DNA from: Bathynomus jamesi
Taxonomy: Eukaryota; Arthropoda; Malacostraca; Isopoda; Cirolanidae
Length of the DNA stretch: 64,000 bases
NCBI GenBank assembly: GCA_023014485.1
Contig: JAJOZX010002359.1
Location: 58,501-122,500 of the forward strand
Direction of reading: 5' to 3'
Below the pieces are notes generated by a model. The model worked only from the letters and a program-made list of their open reading frames with translations. It did not search any database and was not told where the DNA came from. The position numbers and the translations under genes were made by a program. This document shows, one piece after another, positions 23,853 to 34,597 of the stretch. Position 1 is the stretch's first letter, and each line of letters opens with the position of its first letter.

Positions 23853-24102
23853 CATGCCATTTACATACCATCGATGAGTATTATTTATACGTGTCAATTA
23901 AGCTATTAACATTTCATCTTATTAGCTAGGTCTATGTTATAAGCGTAACGTAAACTATCAATTAATTACCGTTAGCTCATGCCATTTACATACCATCGAT
24001 GAGTATTATTTATACGTGTCAATTAAGCTATTAACATTTCATCTTATTAGCTAAGTCTATGTTATAAGCGTAACGTAAACTATCAATTAATTACCGTTAG
24101 TT
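23853..24102. repeat. Tandem duplication of a 125-bp unit
   Basis: 23853-23977 and 23978-24102 are nearly identical (single differences such as 'ctaggtc' against 'ctaagtc'). No coding potential. Confidence 0.95.
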
Positions 24103-24740
24103 CTTTGTTATACCACAGTGAATAAATAACGGCTTTATTTTCACAATAAAATAAAGTACCGAGACTTATTCTATTCAGTGTACCAAAACGTACGCGCTTT
24201 CTGTCATTAATAGGCCTCTTTCACAGATCATTTATGCATAATCTGTAGCTTCCCTAATCAGTGTATTACATAACCAATTTGTTATATTATTACGTACATG
24301 CACTATTTTTGTATTCACTAAGCCTCATATTTCAGGTTGTGTCCCATTTTTGTATACCATTAAGCCTCACATAAACGAGCGCATTTCAAAGGTCATTATC
24401 GAATTGTTAAGCCTTCTAGTCAGTCTTTCCATTGTATTTTCACTGTGAAAATTAATATAAATATTTTCTTAATTAAACTACAAAAAAAATATAAGGTGTC
24501 TTTTATAACCTTAACATTAATTTGCTTGGGTGTAAACCAAGATGGTGACCTCGCTGCCATTTCGGTTACTTCCAATAGTATGGTCGACCTAATCAAATAA
24601 CCATTCATTCCAATCGGTGATACTGTATAACAATATAAATTATTTAACCCAGCCTTTCATTAATAAGCAATCAGTCATTGCACCAATTAATCATTGCATA
24701 CAATTAAATCATTATCACCTTAAACGGCCAAAACTAGGTC
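24103..24740. other. No gene seen
   Basis: AT-rich intergenic sequence without a convincing frame or repeat structure. Confidence 0.4.

Positions 24741-24742
<2 letters not shown>

Positions 24743-24796
<54 letters not shown>
24743..24796. repeat. (AT)n microsatellite
   Basis: About 52 bp of AT. Confidence 0.9.
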
Positions 24797-24801
<5 letters not shown>

Positions 24802-25179
24802 CACTTCCCCGTCTAAAGTAGGTCTAAGGTGGAGTGTGAAGCTTGACCTTCGCCAGAATGAACAATTCGGACGTAAAGCAAAGGCGAGCCTATATATGTA
24901 CAATTCCGGAAAAAGTTCATCTAAAAATTCGTGTAAGCATCTTTGTCAAACTGAATTAATTATCTCGCTCTCCGTCTGTCTTAAGTCTAATATTACGGTC
25001 TTTTTCATCTATAACAATTAAAACAGGACAAATGATGCACGTCGCATTAATGGTTAATTAGATAGGAATATGGTAAAGACGGAAAAAAATAAAAGCGCTA
25101 TAAACAAGAGCCTTCCTAAACATCTCCTAATTAAACGATGTAATTAGCTGGACAACAGAACAAATATTTATGGAAAATA

Positions 25180-25214
<35 letters not shown>

Positions 25215-25334
25215 CAACGTAAAGAACGACGCTTGTATAGGAGAACATTCCGCGCAAGATGAGGAGGGAGGTGCCCCCCTCGGGGCATTGGTTTCTCCGC
25301 GTATGTAGGAGAATTACGACTTCTGATCGAGTGA

Positions 25335-25406
25335 GGACCATGGTGTAGTAGTTATCATATCTGACCAGCAATCGGAAGATCCCGGGTTCGATTCCCGGGT
25401 GGTTAC
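25335..25406 (+). tRNA. tRNA-like sequence, copy 1 (probably pseudogene or SINE head)
   Basis: There is an A-box-like 'TGGTGTAGTAG', a perfect B box 'GGTTCGATTCC' with a T stem CCGGG/CCCGG, and a foldable anticodon stem (TCTGA/TCGGA) with loop CCAGCAA. The loop has C where tRNAs have U33, and the acceptor stem pairs only in part (GACCA with TGGTT, register off by one). It is therefore not a convincing functional tRNA. By position the triplet would be AGC. Confidence 0.4.
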
Positions 25407-25603
25407 CTCAGTTTTTCATTTGTTCGTTCTCCCTCCTCATCTTGCGCGGAATGTTCTCCTATACAAGCGTCGTTCTTTACGTTAATTATACTGCGTGTTC
25501 TTTGCAGTTGAGATGTATATATAGTTGCGGCATGCTGGAGGTGCCCCCTCGGGGCATTGGTTTCTGCGCGTATGTAGGAGAATTACGACTTCTCATCGAG
25601 TGA

Positions 25604-25675
25604 GGACCATGGTGTAGTGGTTATCATATCTGACCGGCAATCGGAAGATCCCGGGTTCGATTCCCGGGTGGTTAC
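25604..25675 (+). tRNA. tRNA-like sequence, copy 2 (probably pseudogene or SINE head)
   Basis: Same structure as copy 1 with two differences: A box 'TGGTGTAGTGG', which fits the consensus better, and loop CCGGCAA, so the triplet by position would be GGC. The same acceptor-stem defect is present. Both pol III internal promoter boxes are intact. Confidence 0.4.
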
Positions 25676-25779
25676 TTCATTTTTTCATTTGTTCGTTCTG
25701 CCTCCTCATCTTGCGCGGGATGTTCTCCTATACAAGCGTCGTTCTTTACGTTAATTATACTGCGTGTCCTTTGCATTTG

Positions 25780-25782
<3 letters not shown>

Positions 25783-25838
<56 letters not shown>
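25783..25838. repeat. (AT)n microsatellite
   Basis: About 55 bp of AT following the second tRNA-like unit. Confidence 0.9.
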
Positions 25839-25842
<4 letters not shown>

Positions 25843-26009
25843 TAAACATCGTTCTGAAAATTGCGGAGTTTGGCGGAAGTGATAGATAATTTTGACTAAA
25901 AATCCAATAAATAATCTTTCCGCAGGAGTTTATTTCGAGATCATAAAGATTAAAACTTCACCAGCAATTGAATCGTTGTTTATTGTATATCTCTGCTAAT
26001 CATGGTTTT

Positions 26010-26064
26010 TCTACAACAAAAAAAATTAATTATGGGGATATAAAGCCCTTCCATTCTGAACTTT

Positions 26065-26133
<69 letters not shown>

Positions 26134-26235
26134 TATTTATCTTCGGTCACATTTAAAAATAAAATTTGAAACATCTGTTTCTACGACAAAAAAAAATTAA
26201 TTACGGGCCATAAACGACCTTCCATTCTGAACTTT

Positions 26236-26286
<51 letters not shown>
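26010..26286. repeat. Two near-identical units each ending in (AT)n
   Basis: The block 'ttctacaacaaaa', 'ccattctgaacttttctcat' followed by AT (26070-26128) recurs at about 26180-26286 with a second AT array. The AT arrays were carried along with a duplicated unit of about 160 bp. Confidence 0.8.
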
Positions 26287-26288
<2 letters not shown>

Positions 26289-26752
26289 TATTTCTTTGTT
26301 GGCGGTTCTCTGATTTCCAAGATTCGAGATAAGGTACGCATTTTTAAGTTATACTACACAGCATCGGACAATCTTATTTCAGTTCGCTCGAGAGCGTGCT
26401 TAATGATGCACTACATCACACGTCTTTGTTTTTTTAAATTATCTATTCTATCGCTCAATTATGTTTCACTTTTATGTTTCAAGGTACAATAAACCATAGT
26501 TTGCGTTTCTCTCAAGCATACGCGAATTGTACCCATAAACTTTTCACATACCAGCCTCAACTCTCTCTCTCTCTCTCGGTCGAATACAAGATAAAAAAAC
26601 AAAGCGATTCTCGTCTCTCCACGAATGGGGATATCTGACACGGCCCAGATTTCATGGGGCAACCAACCACAACCCTGTGGGCGGATCCCAGGACCTCTGT
26701 TTGGCCGGTATGCAGGCCTACGCGCCAAGCCCCGCCCAAAATTCACCGCTAG

Positions 26753-26836
26753 CCAATAGAAAGCTAACGATTGTGTTTTGTGGGTTGGTCACAATCCCCC
26801 TTATAAAAGGGAGAATTTCATCTCAGGCCTCAGTTC
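26753..26836 (+). promoter_or_regulatory. CCAAT-TATA-Inr core promoter of the left Polinton gene
   Basis: CCAAT is at 26753-26757, TATAAAA at 26802-26808 and the arthropod initiator TCAGTTC at 26830-26836. Its A (26832) lies 30 bp downstream of the first T of the TATA box, which is the standard spacing. The first ATG of the leader exon follows at 26873. This is the clearest promoter in the window. Confidence 0.75.
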
Positions 26837-26872
26837 GTATGTTTTTCGCTTAGTGCTTTTCAAATATACACT

Positions 26873-27202
26873 ATGAGTCAGTTATCGTTGTATAATTCTC
26901 CGGAATTGATTGAAGATAAAGACTTTTATGCTCACGCAACGCGTCTAATTTTCAGCGCTGCAGATCGGGATGAACTTTTATCTACTTAGAGTGTTATGGA
27001 AAATTGTGACGAAATGCAGGATCCACTCAATCAAGACGCTGTTGAAATGTAAGTAACTTATAAGTGTCTAACCTAGCTTTATTCTGAGTTTTCCCACAAA
27101 GAAAAATTAACCCCAGGACTCTCTTTCGTTTACAACAATATAGCCTAGCGCAAAAAACGCATTTTCAAAAAATTTTTAATTCTGTTTCCTTCAGGTTATT
27201 TC

Positions 27203-27236
<34 letters not shown>

Positions 27237-27797
27237 TTTTTATTTGTACATTTCTTGTACAGTACGATTTTAGAAATATTAAAAACTACAATAGAAATAT
27301 TAAAAACTATTAAGATTTGGCTGCGGGTTCGAGCATAGCACACCCAGCTAATCTTACTTTTGAAAACTGTCAGGATATCTGCTTATGGTTACAATTTGTT
27401 GTTGCTTTATTCTGAATTTTCTACAACGTAAAAATTAATCCCATCATGTTTTTAATTATGTCTGTTTCCATCGTGATTATTTCGGCATATATATATATGG
27501 TGGAGATTTAATAATATTTTTCTCGAAATTCAGCACCGCAGTAGGATTTTTAAATTACCAAAACTTTTAAGAATTATCTGCATTTAAATTCGTGGCATTT
27601 CTCTTGTTGTAGCTCTTTATTTTTACTTAACCTTATAGGACCGATGCGGAACTCGGTCGTGTTATAGCTACTTTTGATGAAAGGGGAATAAATGATATGG
27701 ATGCTTCTCCGCACAGCCAACCCAGTGACCTGAATACAGAAGTCGAGGTATTGGCTCACATCCGGTCAAGCGAGTGTCAGATTATCGAGGAACTAAT
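26873..27797 (+). CDS. Polinton left-end spliced gene: exons 1 and 2
   Basis: Exon 1 is 26873-27048 (176 nt, donor GTAAGT). Exon 2 is 27639-27797 (159 nt, acceptor TTATAG, donor GTAAGT). The reading frame is continuous across the intron (phase 2), apart from one TAG at about 26987-26989 in exon 1. The product is acidic and hydrophilic ('SPELIEDKDFYAHA', 'TDAELGRVI'). The exon 2 donor is again phase 2 and fits the strong acceptor at 47764, just before a polymerase reading frame that lacks its own ATG; a weaker alternative acceptor is at about 27838. The TAG may be a mutation of this copy. No known domain was recognised. Confidence 0.55.
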
Positions 27798-27959
27798 GTA
27801 AGTATTTTTGAGGTTAAGAACAAAACACATTGTATTTTCATTTATTAAATGGCAGAAAACATGTACAAAGCGGAACCAGTGTCCGTTAAATAAGTCTTAA
27901 TGGCTACATTTTACAGTTACAAATGTATATACAACTTTACACAATATAGATATACACCT

Positions 27960-28445
27960 TTACACATTACAGCGGGTGCTAACATATGGGAACCTTTTTT
28001 TTATCTGTCTGCATACACTTTTATCGTTCATCTCTGTGTCGCACAAATCGAATAATTTAAAAAAATTTATAAATCCCTTCCCACGTGACATGTGCAGAGA
28101 AATGAAATGCAATACATCCGCACGTTTCAGTATAATATCCTTGAAAACGATATGGGTTCCAAACAATCTCAGGTACATGTAATTGCGCATAAACTGTACA
28201 ATTACACGAATCATTCCAGGGCTGAAATCCGAGTGAATCAAAATAGTACATTCTTTCCCTATTTTTAAAATAGATTGCAAACCAATGAATCCCCTCACCC
28301 CCACAATGTCGGTGTTAACGATAATCCCGTACCAGTTTCTCGTACTTGGCAGCTTCAATATTTCATTCTTCGCAAACACACCGATAAATTTTGAGCGTGT
28401 GAAACGGTCACTTTTCATTACTCTCTGGAGTGTATTCGCGTCCAT
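27960..28445 (-). pseudogene. Polinton cysteine protease (adenain/Ulp1-like), frameshifted
   Basis: Starts at 28445, directly after the capsid gene stop. The N-terminal part has 'KFIGVFAKNE' and 'IIVNTD', matching the opening of Polinton/adenoviral maturation proteases. After a frameshift near 28310 the next frame gives 'IHWFAIYF' (catalytic His) and 'YYFDSLGFQPW' (acidic residue), then 'TCGCIAF' (candidate catalytic Cys). The C-terminus ends at about 28057 in that frame or 27960 in the first. In relatives the enzyme cleaves capsid precursors during virion maturation. Broken here. Confidence 0.75.
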
Positions 28446-28446
28446 T

Positions 28447-29741
28447 TTAAAAGTCTGTGACCACGTTCCTGAAACGATCAACTTCTATTAGTGCCTGTGA
28501 TTCGAGGTACACGAGTACACTTATAGGCGCGTCTATAGGCTTGGCAAATTCCAACCTGACTGAGATATTCCCACTCTGCTGTGGACTTAAATGCGTATTT
28601 GCGCCAGCAGACAAGTCAGGCGTAATATCAAATGAATAAATGTTAAATTCTTCGACAAATTCTTTCTGCGTTACACCAAACCAAGTTCGTCACAGGCGCC
28701 TGTATTATGAGCCAGACTACTATATGCTCTCGCGCAGAGCGGGAACACAGCGTCTGATGAGTAGTCCGTAATCATGGTCCCTCCCAAAGCGATGCCATTT
28801 ACGTATAGAGTAATATTTTTAAGGCCGAAATTCTCGAATTTAAAGGCACTCTTTTTATATTTTCCATTCGTCGAGGCGTGGTCCTGCATTCCAATTAATA
28901 TCCTTTTAGGTAGGACTCCAAGGGCCACGTTTTCTAGTTGCTTCGAGGCCAACCCGGCGGGGACCGTGTATAGTTTGATCTGTACCCTGTTAATTGGGTA
29001 TTTTACTGTGGCGTGTATTAAGTCTTTCTCAATTTCTATTTGTTTCGGGAACTTAATTTCACTCGGCGTATACGCAAATACGTCTCCATGATGTGAATCA
29101 CAACGGGTTTCGCGCCCTCTTCTTGATCAGACCCCAGATTTATGCAGATCTCAGGAATCGTGCGGGTAAGCTTCAACTTCATATCCACCCCGTTCATAAG
29201 CAGTTTCTCCTGGAATGTGAAATCTGTATGACGTCCAAAACATTCATATATCTTTTTTTAGAATTTTTAAATTTATCCTTTATTCCATTTTCATCTTTAG
29301 TATGGTAATACCCCTCGGCGGTTAAAAAGGTGTCCTTCGCTTCTTTTGAAAAGTTGAGGACATTTTCCAGATAGGCTCGTAGGTGGTAGTACCCCGTTCC
29401 TGCCGAGATGTTAACCTGGTTTAAATACACTTCACACTGGCTGAATATGGAGTGTAAAAAGTTGGTTTCAGGGTAGGCAGAGTAACTATCATCGCAGTCC
29501 GTTCCATCAGAATGGGCTATACGCAGTTTAGCGTACATGTGCATGCAGCTCGGGTCAAAAAAGTAAGGGCCTGAGCTGGGTATCACGAATTCTATAGGGG
29601 CACTGGGCGAACTAATTGTGTTTAATGGGTTAATTGTAATAAAGTCGCTATGCTCAATAGAGACCTGAGTGGGGGCATATCAAAGAGGGACAGTTCCGAT
29701 TTACAGCATTGTGAACTACACGGATGGATGAAACGCGCCAT
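28447..29741 (-). pseudogene. Polinton capsid protein, probable major capsid protein (F54H12.2-like)
   Basis: About 430 codons. The start at 29741 gives 'MARFIHPCSSQC' followed by 'KSELSLFDMPP', then a frameshift near 29675 and 'TQVSIEH'. 'PIEFVIPSSG', 'NFLHSIFSQCEVYLN' and 'YHLRAYLENVLNFSKEAKDTFLT' are the conserved mid-N-terminal blocks of this capsid family. After a damaged stretch the sequence resumes at about 28950-28670 and ends with 'YSFDITPDLSAG' and 'VRLEFAKPI', stopping at 28447. Other frameshifts lie at about 29200 and 28675. The family is predicted to fold as a double jelly roll and build the shell. Assignment as major rather than minor capsid protein rests on memory of family blocks. 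Confidence 0.7.
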
Positions 29742-29858
29742 GACGAGTCAGAAATAGTGCCACCTCCCTCGACAAGTATTAGTCAGCCTATGATTCGTGA
29801 GAGTAGTGTCCTCAGCTTATATCAGTTAAAAAAATGATCAGCCATAGGTTTCATACGC

Positions 29859-30173
29859 TTAGAGCACTTCTTTTTTATTTCCTTTTACGTTTAGCGCCAC
29901 GTGATGGTAACCCCTTCTTCCTGGCAGATCTCTTCTTTCCGCCACCACGCATTTTTTCTTTGCATCTTTGATGATTTCGTCCCGTGTACGTTTTAAATGT
30001 TTTTTTAGAGCTTCTTTAGGCTTAGTTCCACCCATTATGTCTTCTGCCGCGTTAAAACCTGTTTGTAACGCCTTCCGCCCTAGGTACCTGGCACCCCTCT
30101 TCAACAGTGGGACAGCGGTGCGTAGTATGGATGAAAAAATGGATCCAAGTCCACTCCCACGCTGGTATCTCAC
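29859..30173 (-). CDS. Polinton pX/pVI-like small basic protein
   Basis: 104 codons, intact. It opens 'MRYQRGSGLGSIF' followed by an amphipathic 'LLKRGARYLGRKAL' and a Lys/Arg-rich tail. This pattern is conserved beside the capsid genes in Polintons and resembles adenovirus pX/pVI core or membrane-lytic proteins. The last 25 codons may come from a frameshift, because the basic tail changes character after 'KKKC'. It lies between the penton-like and major capsid genes, in the usual order. Confidence 0.65.
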   Translation of the reverse strand: MRYQRGSGLGSIFSSILRTAVPLLKRGARYLGRKALQTGFNAAEDIMGGTKPKEALKKHLKRTRDEIIKDAKKKCVVAERRDLPGRRGYHHVALNVKGNKKEVL

Positions 30174-30203
30174 CCTCGGTAGACTGTGAATGGTTTCGAG
30201 TCA

Positions 30204-31038
30204 TTATAAACGGCGAAAGTGTAGTTTCACTGTTAAGCTCCCATCACCGAATGGGAAATTTTTTCCCTCAATCGTTCTTATATATATCGAGATGTTGGTT
30301 AATAGATTAGTCGCAACATTCACATAATGGGGCTTGTCATATGTAATGCTCAAACTTTTCCCTCTATGGTTGGGGATGTGTGCAATGCGCAGGCGCGCCT
30401 GGGTGTCCCCAACAAATTGGTGCTCTACGATATTGCTGTAAATATAGCACATGTCTGGGGCGGAGAGCTTTCACCCAATTTCTCCATCTTCAATTGATAC
30501 ATTAAGCTGGACATGTCATGCTGTGCCTCGTGAAAGGTATCTCTTTGGAGAGCTGCGCTATATCGGCCCTCAGCCACAATTGTGAACAGCTCTTTATCTT
30601 TAATATTTCTACTAAGCGTTGACTTTAACTTCAATGTGCATGCAGGCGTGTCTATGTTTACGACTTCAAAAAGTAAATCGTATGTCAGGTACGACATTTC
30701 AAGACTCTTGTTTAACCCCGTCACAATGTCCATGGCTGTATCATAATGCCCGATTCCTAGCGATACATTTGTGCTATAGTACCGTTTCTCACCGAACAGG
30801 ACTGAACGCATAGTATTGTCTAAGGTTATGCTTAATTTTTCGCACTCATGATTTGCTCATTTTCAAGAGTTAAAAATTTGGTGGCTAACTGGAGTTCACA
30901 TAACCCCACCTCATACGAATCACGCTCCAATTCAATGGGTCCGTGGAGTTCTGTCACAAAGTTGGCGAGGGTGTTGTTAGGATGTACAGACAGAGAAGAA
31001 GAGGACGGGAGTGTGACATAGAAGTGGCTAGGCGCCAT
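30204..31038 (-). pseudogene. Polinton penton-like minor capsid protein, frameshifted
   Basis: The start at 31038 gives 'MAPSHFYVTLPSSSS' and 'NNTLANFVTEL', then 'YEVGLCELQ', the standard N-terminal blocks of this family. Frames change near 30835 and 30450. The C-terminal part has 'YIYSNIVEHQFVGD', 'LRI' and 'YVNVATNLLTNISIYI', ending 'VKLHFR', also conserved. About 275 codons in all. In relatives the protein forms a single jelly roll that occupies the capsid vertices. Confidence 0.75.
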
Positions 31039-31046
31039 GTTGCATA

Positions 31047-32103
31047 CTAATTAAGCTTCATTATTGCAGCAGCTTTTATATAGGTGTTGAAGCTTTCTGG
31101 GTAACCCAGCCATTTCACCAGGTACATTTTTCTCTTTCCTGAACCTTTGCTGCCTAAAATTTTTTCAATTTTAAACACACTTTTTCCTAAATTAAATGTC
31201 ACTTTCTGCAACTCCTCGCGGTAAAAGCCTCCAGCGATCTCTTCCCCATTCAAATCTTCAACGTAATACATCATTATCTCACCTTTAGGTCTCATAGCAC
31301 GAACTTTAAAAATCTCACGTGTCCATCCTTGCTCAAATCCCTTCGCGAATTTATTTCCCGAACGTGATAGCCTTACATAATCATTGATTTTGAAATGTGT
31401 AGAGTGTGGTGGTGGTGGTGTTCCATCTCTTCTCACCTCTGGCAGCGCACCTCTTTCTAAAACTTCGTTAGGCGTTGTGCCAATCGTACGATGGTGTGAA
31501 CGGTTGTATGATGAAGCCAATGAACCGAGAACGTTTATATATCTGTATGTGTTTTTATGTGTAAAATAGCGATGCATGCGCTCCTTTATGGTACGTTGAA
31601 CTCTTTCAGCTAAAGAGGCCTTATGTATAGAACTGCTAGTGTAGTAACTGATATTAAACTCTGTCAGCATGTTCTGAAAAGCGCGACCTATAAATTCTTT
31701 CCCCATATCCGTACAAAAATAGCCAGGAACCTTTTTTTTAACATCAACGTTTTGGTGCTTTAGCAACTGTTTCAGGCGATTTATTTTTCAGGGGAATTAG
31801 CCACAGATATCTAGAGAATACATCTATTATGAATAGGATGTAGCGGTAACCATCGTTATACACTGAATATCTTTGCATGTCTGTTAAATCCGCCTGCCAA
31901 ATAGAGTCAATCGAAGCAGCTGTTGTCTTGGCCGTTTTAAACCTTTTTCTCACCGGTTTATGAAGTGTATAAGCATCCTGTTCCCGCAAAAACTCAACAT
32001 CTTTTTTCCTTACACCGTAAACACCTCTGTACAGTCTATTAACGCCACCATAGGAGGCGGGGTTAGAAATGTCATAATAGCGTTTACTTAATATGTTAGC
32101 CAT
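31047..32103 (-). pseudogene. Polinton integrase with chromodomain, one frameshift (unit A, only complete copy)
   Basis: The N-terminal part is 31744-32103 ('MANILSKRYYD', a short Zn-finger-like/linker region, then 'WQADLTDM' with the first catalytic Asp and 'GYRYILFIIDVFSRYLW'). The second part, 31047-31766, has 'CTDMGKEF' (second Asp) and 'SLAERVQRT' (catalytic Glu), then 'GTTPNEV'. It ends with a chromodomain ('KIEKILGSKG', 'YLVKWLGYPESFNTY'). The parts overlap with a one-base shift near 31750. The enzyme inserts the Polinton; the chromodomain may direct targeting. The other three tandem units keep only the N-terminal third. Confidence 0.88.
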
Positions 32104-32161
32104 TTGCGTATTTTAGAGACACGTGGATAAGGCTGGCCGTTTGTTCTCTTCTTTCTCCTCT

Positions 32162-32837
32162 TCAGAGACGCTGCTGCTGCTGGGGCGATGGCGTACTCAG
32201 TTGTGACACATGCGAGACTTGATCCAAGTCTTTTAACCTATTCAGATTACCTATCAATGTTTTGGGGACATTTATTTGTTGTAGTCTTGCTTTAATATGC
32301 TTCCATCCTGTTGGCGAGGGTCTGTCCCACTTTCTCACCAGATCATGAACAATATCAACGATATTGGATCCTTGTACCCTTGTTCCTTCAACAATGACCT
32401 CGCCTGTATCGGCCCACTGTATGATGGGGTCCTCACTCAATAGATTATAAAGACTTAAGCCTTTATTCCTCAATGTATGTGGGAGGCTGTTTTTTAGCAC
32501 ATGTTCGATGTGTTGTGTTCCGTTGTTCTTTGGTTGGTCATCTCTAACGTCGGGGCCAGGTCCTGTGTCGCCATGCTCAGCACTACTCGCGCTGTGCCTA
32601 ATAACCACGGGGAGCTCTGTCGGATACTTATAATCCTCGTACTCATGAAGAAATTTCTGCAAAGCCTCTTGGTACAAGATCCTTTTCTCATCAGGTGACT
32701 TTTCACTGTTTAATAGGGCTAGCAACTCGCTTTCCATTCTTTTAAGCCTACTTTTACGGGGTTCTAGAGCCGTGTCTGGTCTTTGAACTTTGCAATGAAG
32801 CATACACCTCGTGCGGAATCACAACCACCTTCTTCAT
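32162..32837 (-). pseudogene. Conserved Polinton protein of unknown function, unit A
   Basis: Starts 'MKKVVV' at 32837, with a frameshift near 32795 in this unit. Blocks typical of the family are seen: 'ESELLALLNSEKSPDEKRILYQEALQKFL' in part, then 'LSLYNLLSEDPIIQWADTGEVIVEG' in part, 'GSNIVDIVHDLVR', 'SPTGWKHIKARLQQINVP' and a Gln-rich end. It precedes the integrase in most Polintons. No enzymatic motif is visible; virion assembly or DNA binding would be guesses. Confidence 0.7.
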
Positions 32838-33222
32838 TATATTAATCTAGTCAGTAAAGGACCCAAAACTGAAAATAAGATGGGTAGGAATGATCCTCCT
32901 CTTTGTACAATAGCATGTAGCGTCATTGGACAAAGTGTAACGGATCAAGAAGCACATTTCAGGTTTTGTACAATTGATCTCCCTAAATTCAAAAATGAAA
33001 ACAAAATATTTTTGTGACAAGTGCAACACCTCCTTTTTCGCATGTGAAAATCGTGAAAATTGCTAGTTACCCATAACTTTTGGACACTTGCTTTCCTAGG
33101 GATTGAGCTATCATTTGACCCCTTAGTCCTTAGAATGTACTGCTTTTTAGGAAAAATAGAAAAATTTATTTTTGGAATAAACATATACACTGTAGGTAGG
33201 TAGGTAGGTAGACTAGATAGTT

Positions 33223-34597
33223 TTATTTAGTAAATGATACATTAAAATCTTGTTTAGTTTTGAATGACGGCATAAAGTCACGGGATTTAAGTACTTCTCT
33301 AATGTAACCATCTCTTGAATCCTTTCCATACACTGCCCCAGACGCTTCAGTTACCATCCTAACACAGCGTTCTACACCTTGGGAGTGACATGGTATCCGG
33401 ACAACAAGGGGCTCTTCAGTGATCTTATCGAGTTGTTCGACAGAGAACTGCTTCGTGAGTGGTGGTTCCATTGTGCACTCCTAAACTGGTGGAAGTAAAT
33501 CTTTCAAATTCTGAGCACTTTGTTTGATCTTTGGTGGCCGAAATTCCCTGACTTGCTGTTGAGCAGGTTTGGGAGCTCGTCGAATGGTCTTGATTACATC
33601 GATGGCCAATTTCCGGTTTGCTTGATCTGCATCTGCAAGCATTGCCAGAAGAACATTTTCAGGGTGAGCCCAATATGCATTTCTTTGGATCACAGGCCAT
33701 GTGACAGTCTTGCTAGCTGGTGGCAGTAATCGTAGCAGCTTGATTTGCTCCAGGAAACTTTTTGGGCCATCTGTGCACCTTGGATGGCACTCGATGCTAA
33801 ACCACATGGGTCCATAGTGGCACACGACAAACTGTGTGAGTGAATACAGTTCATCACTTGGCTGCGCCATCGCTACATATAGCCGACAAATTCTGCTGGC
33901 AGTTGTAACCCATCTTGCATGGGAGATTGGTCCAGGCTTCTCTCGTAGAAGATCTTCATTAATGACACCAGTCCTCATCGCTTTCATCATTCTGTAGAGG
34001 TAGGCTTGGTCACAACTCAATTCAGTAAGGTCAACATCCGGGAGAGTGTGGCCATCAGCAATACATTGAATTCCTCTAGAGGAAAGTGGCAAGCTTTCAC
34101 ATGTGGCCAAAGCTTTGCCAATTGGTCCTTTCCATTGAGTTGCAGATTCTGTTGGGCCGATGAGTTCCTTGCACAAGTGGCGCAGTGGGAGTTCATTTAA
34201 ATGCAGACTACAGATGAACCAGTGCAAAGGGCGACCCAGGCGGCACTCTAGCAGGTGTATTGCTCCACTTCTGTGCCCTGTGTTTGTGGCTGTGCTGTCG
34301 GCTCCCACTGCAATTATCTTGTCTGCAATACCCATTTCTTCAATCGCATTTTGAAGTCCATCCGCAATGACAGTGCCAGTTCCTCGTTCCATTGTCAGAT
34401 GGCTTATGTAAAAGGTTCCAGGCTCTCCGACCAGCACATAGTGGTCCTCAACTTTCTTTGTGTTGTACCATTTGTACCATTTGGCTGTCTGCCAATGCGA
34501 TGATCTGTCTGCATGCCACTGTGAAAAAGAAATGAAAGTTCCACGACGAGAGCATGCCTTTCTGATCGACGAGAGAACCACGCGGATCATGCAGATC
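33223..34597 (-). pseudogene. Truncated element E transposase-like gene, unit A
   Basis: Retains the C-terminal half ('KWYNTKKVEDHYV' onward, through 'GADSTATNTGHRSG' and 'LLPPV', the in-frame TAG, and the 82-codon extension beginning at 33471). The N-terminal 300 or so codons are replaced by a 112-bp inverted piece of the same gene's coding sequence (34486-34597), which by chance is open and supplies an ATG. The reading frame of 369 codons is otherwise undamaged. Confidence 0.85.

Larger units (their letters stand above)
25215..25782. repeat. Duplicated repeat with tRNA-like core
   Basis: Two units (about 25260-25510 and 25530-25782) share the order 'ggtgcccc', 'tatgtaggagaattacgac', a tRNA-like segment, then 'cctcatcttgcgcgg', 'atacaagcgtcg'. 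The block at 25215-25268 is the inverted complement of the unit's right part (25429-25482), giving 53-bp inverted arms around unit 1. This looks like a tRNA-derived SINE or tRNA-bearing repeat in tandem. Confidence 0.7.

Noticed and set aside
26459..26746. 95-codon minus-strand frame upstream of the Polinton promoter
   Set aside because: Contains a translated (CT)n run and shows no recognisable domain; it is antisense to the promoter region.
29724..29837. A 37-codon plus-strand ORF opposite the start of the capsid gene
   Set aside because: Short, antisense to and overlapping a better-supported gene start, with no promoter or homologue recognised.
32847..33190. Small frames repeated in all four units (60, 68 and 81 codons)
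   Set aside because: They lie in the terminal and subterminal repeat of element E and in its non-coding 3' flank; they recur only because the DNA is duplicated.
33193..33212. (GTAG)n runs recurring at 2.77-kb spacing, suggesting a CRISPR-like array
   Set aside because: They are one short tetranucleotide run per tandem unit of element E; there is no spacer-repeat structure.
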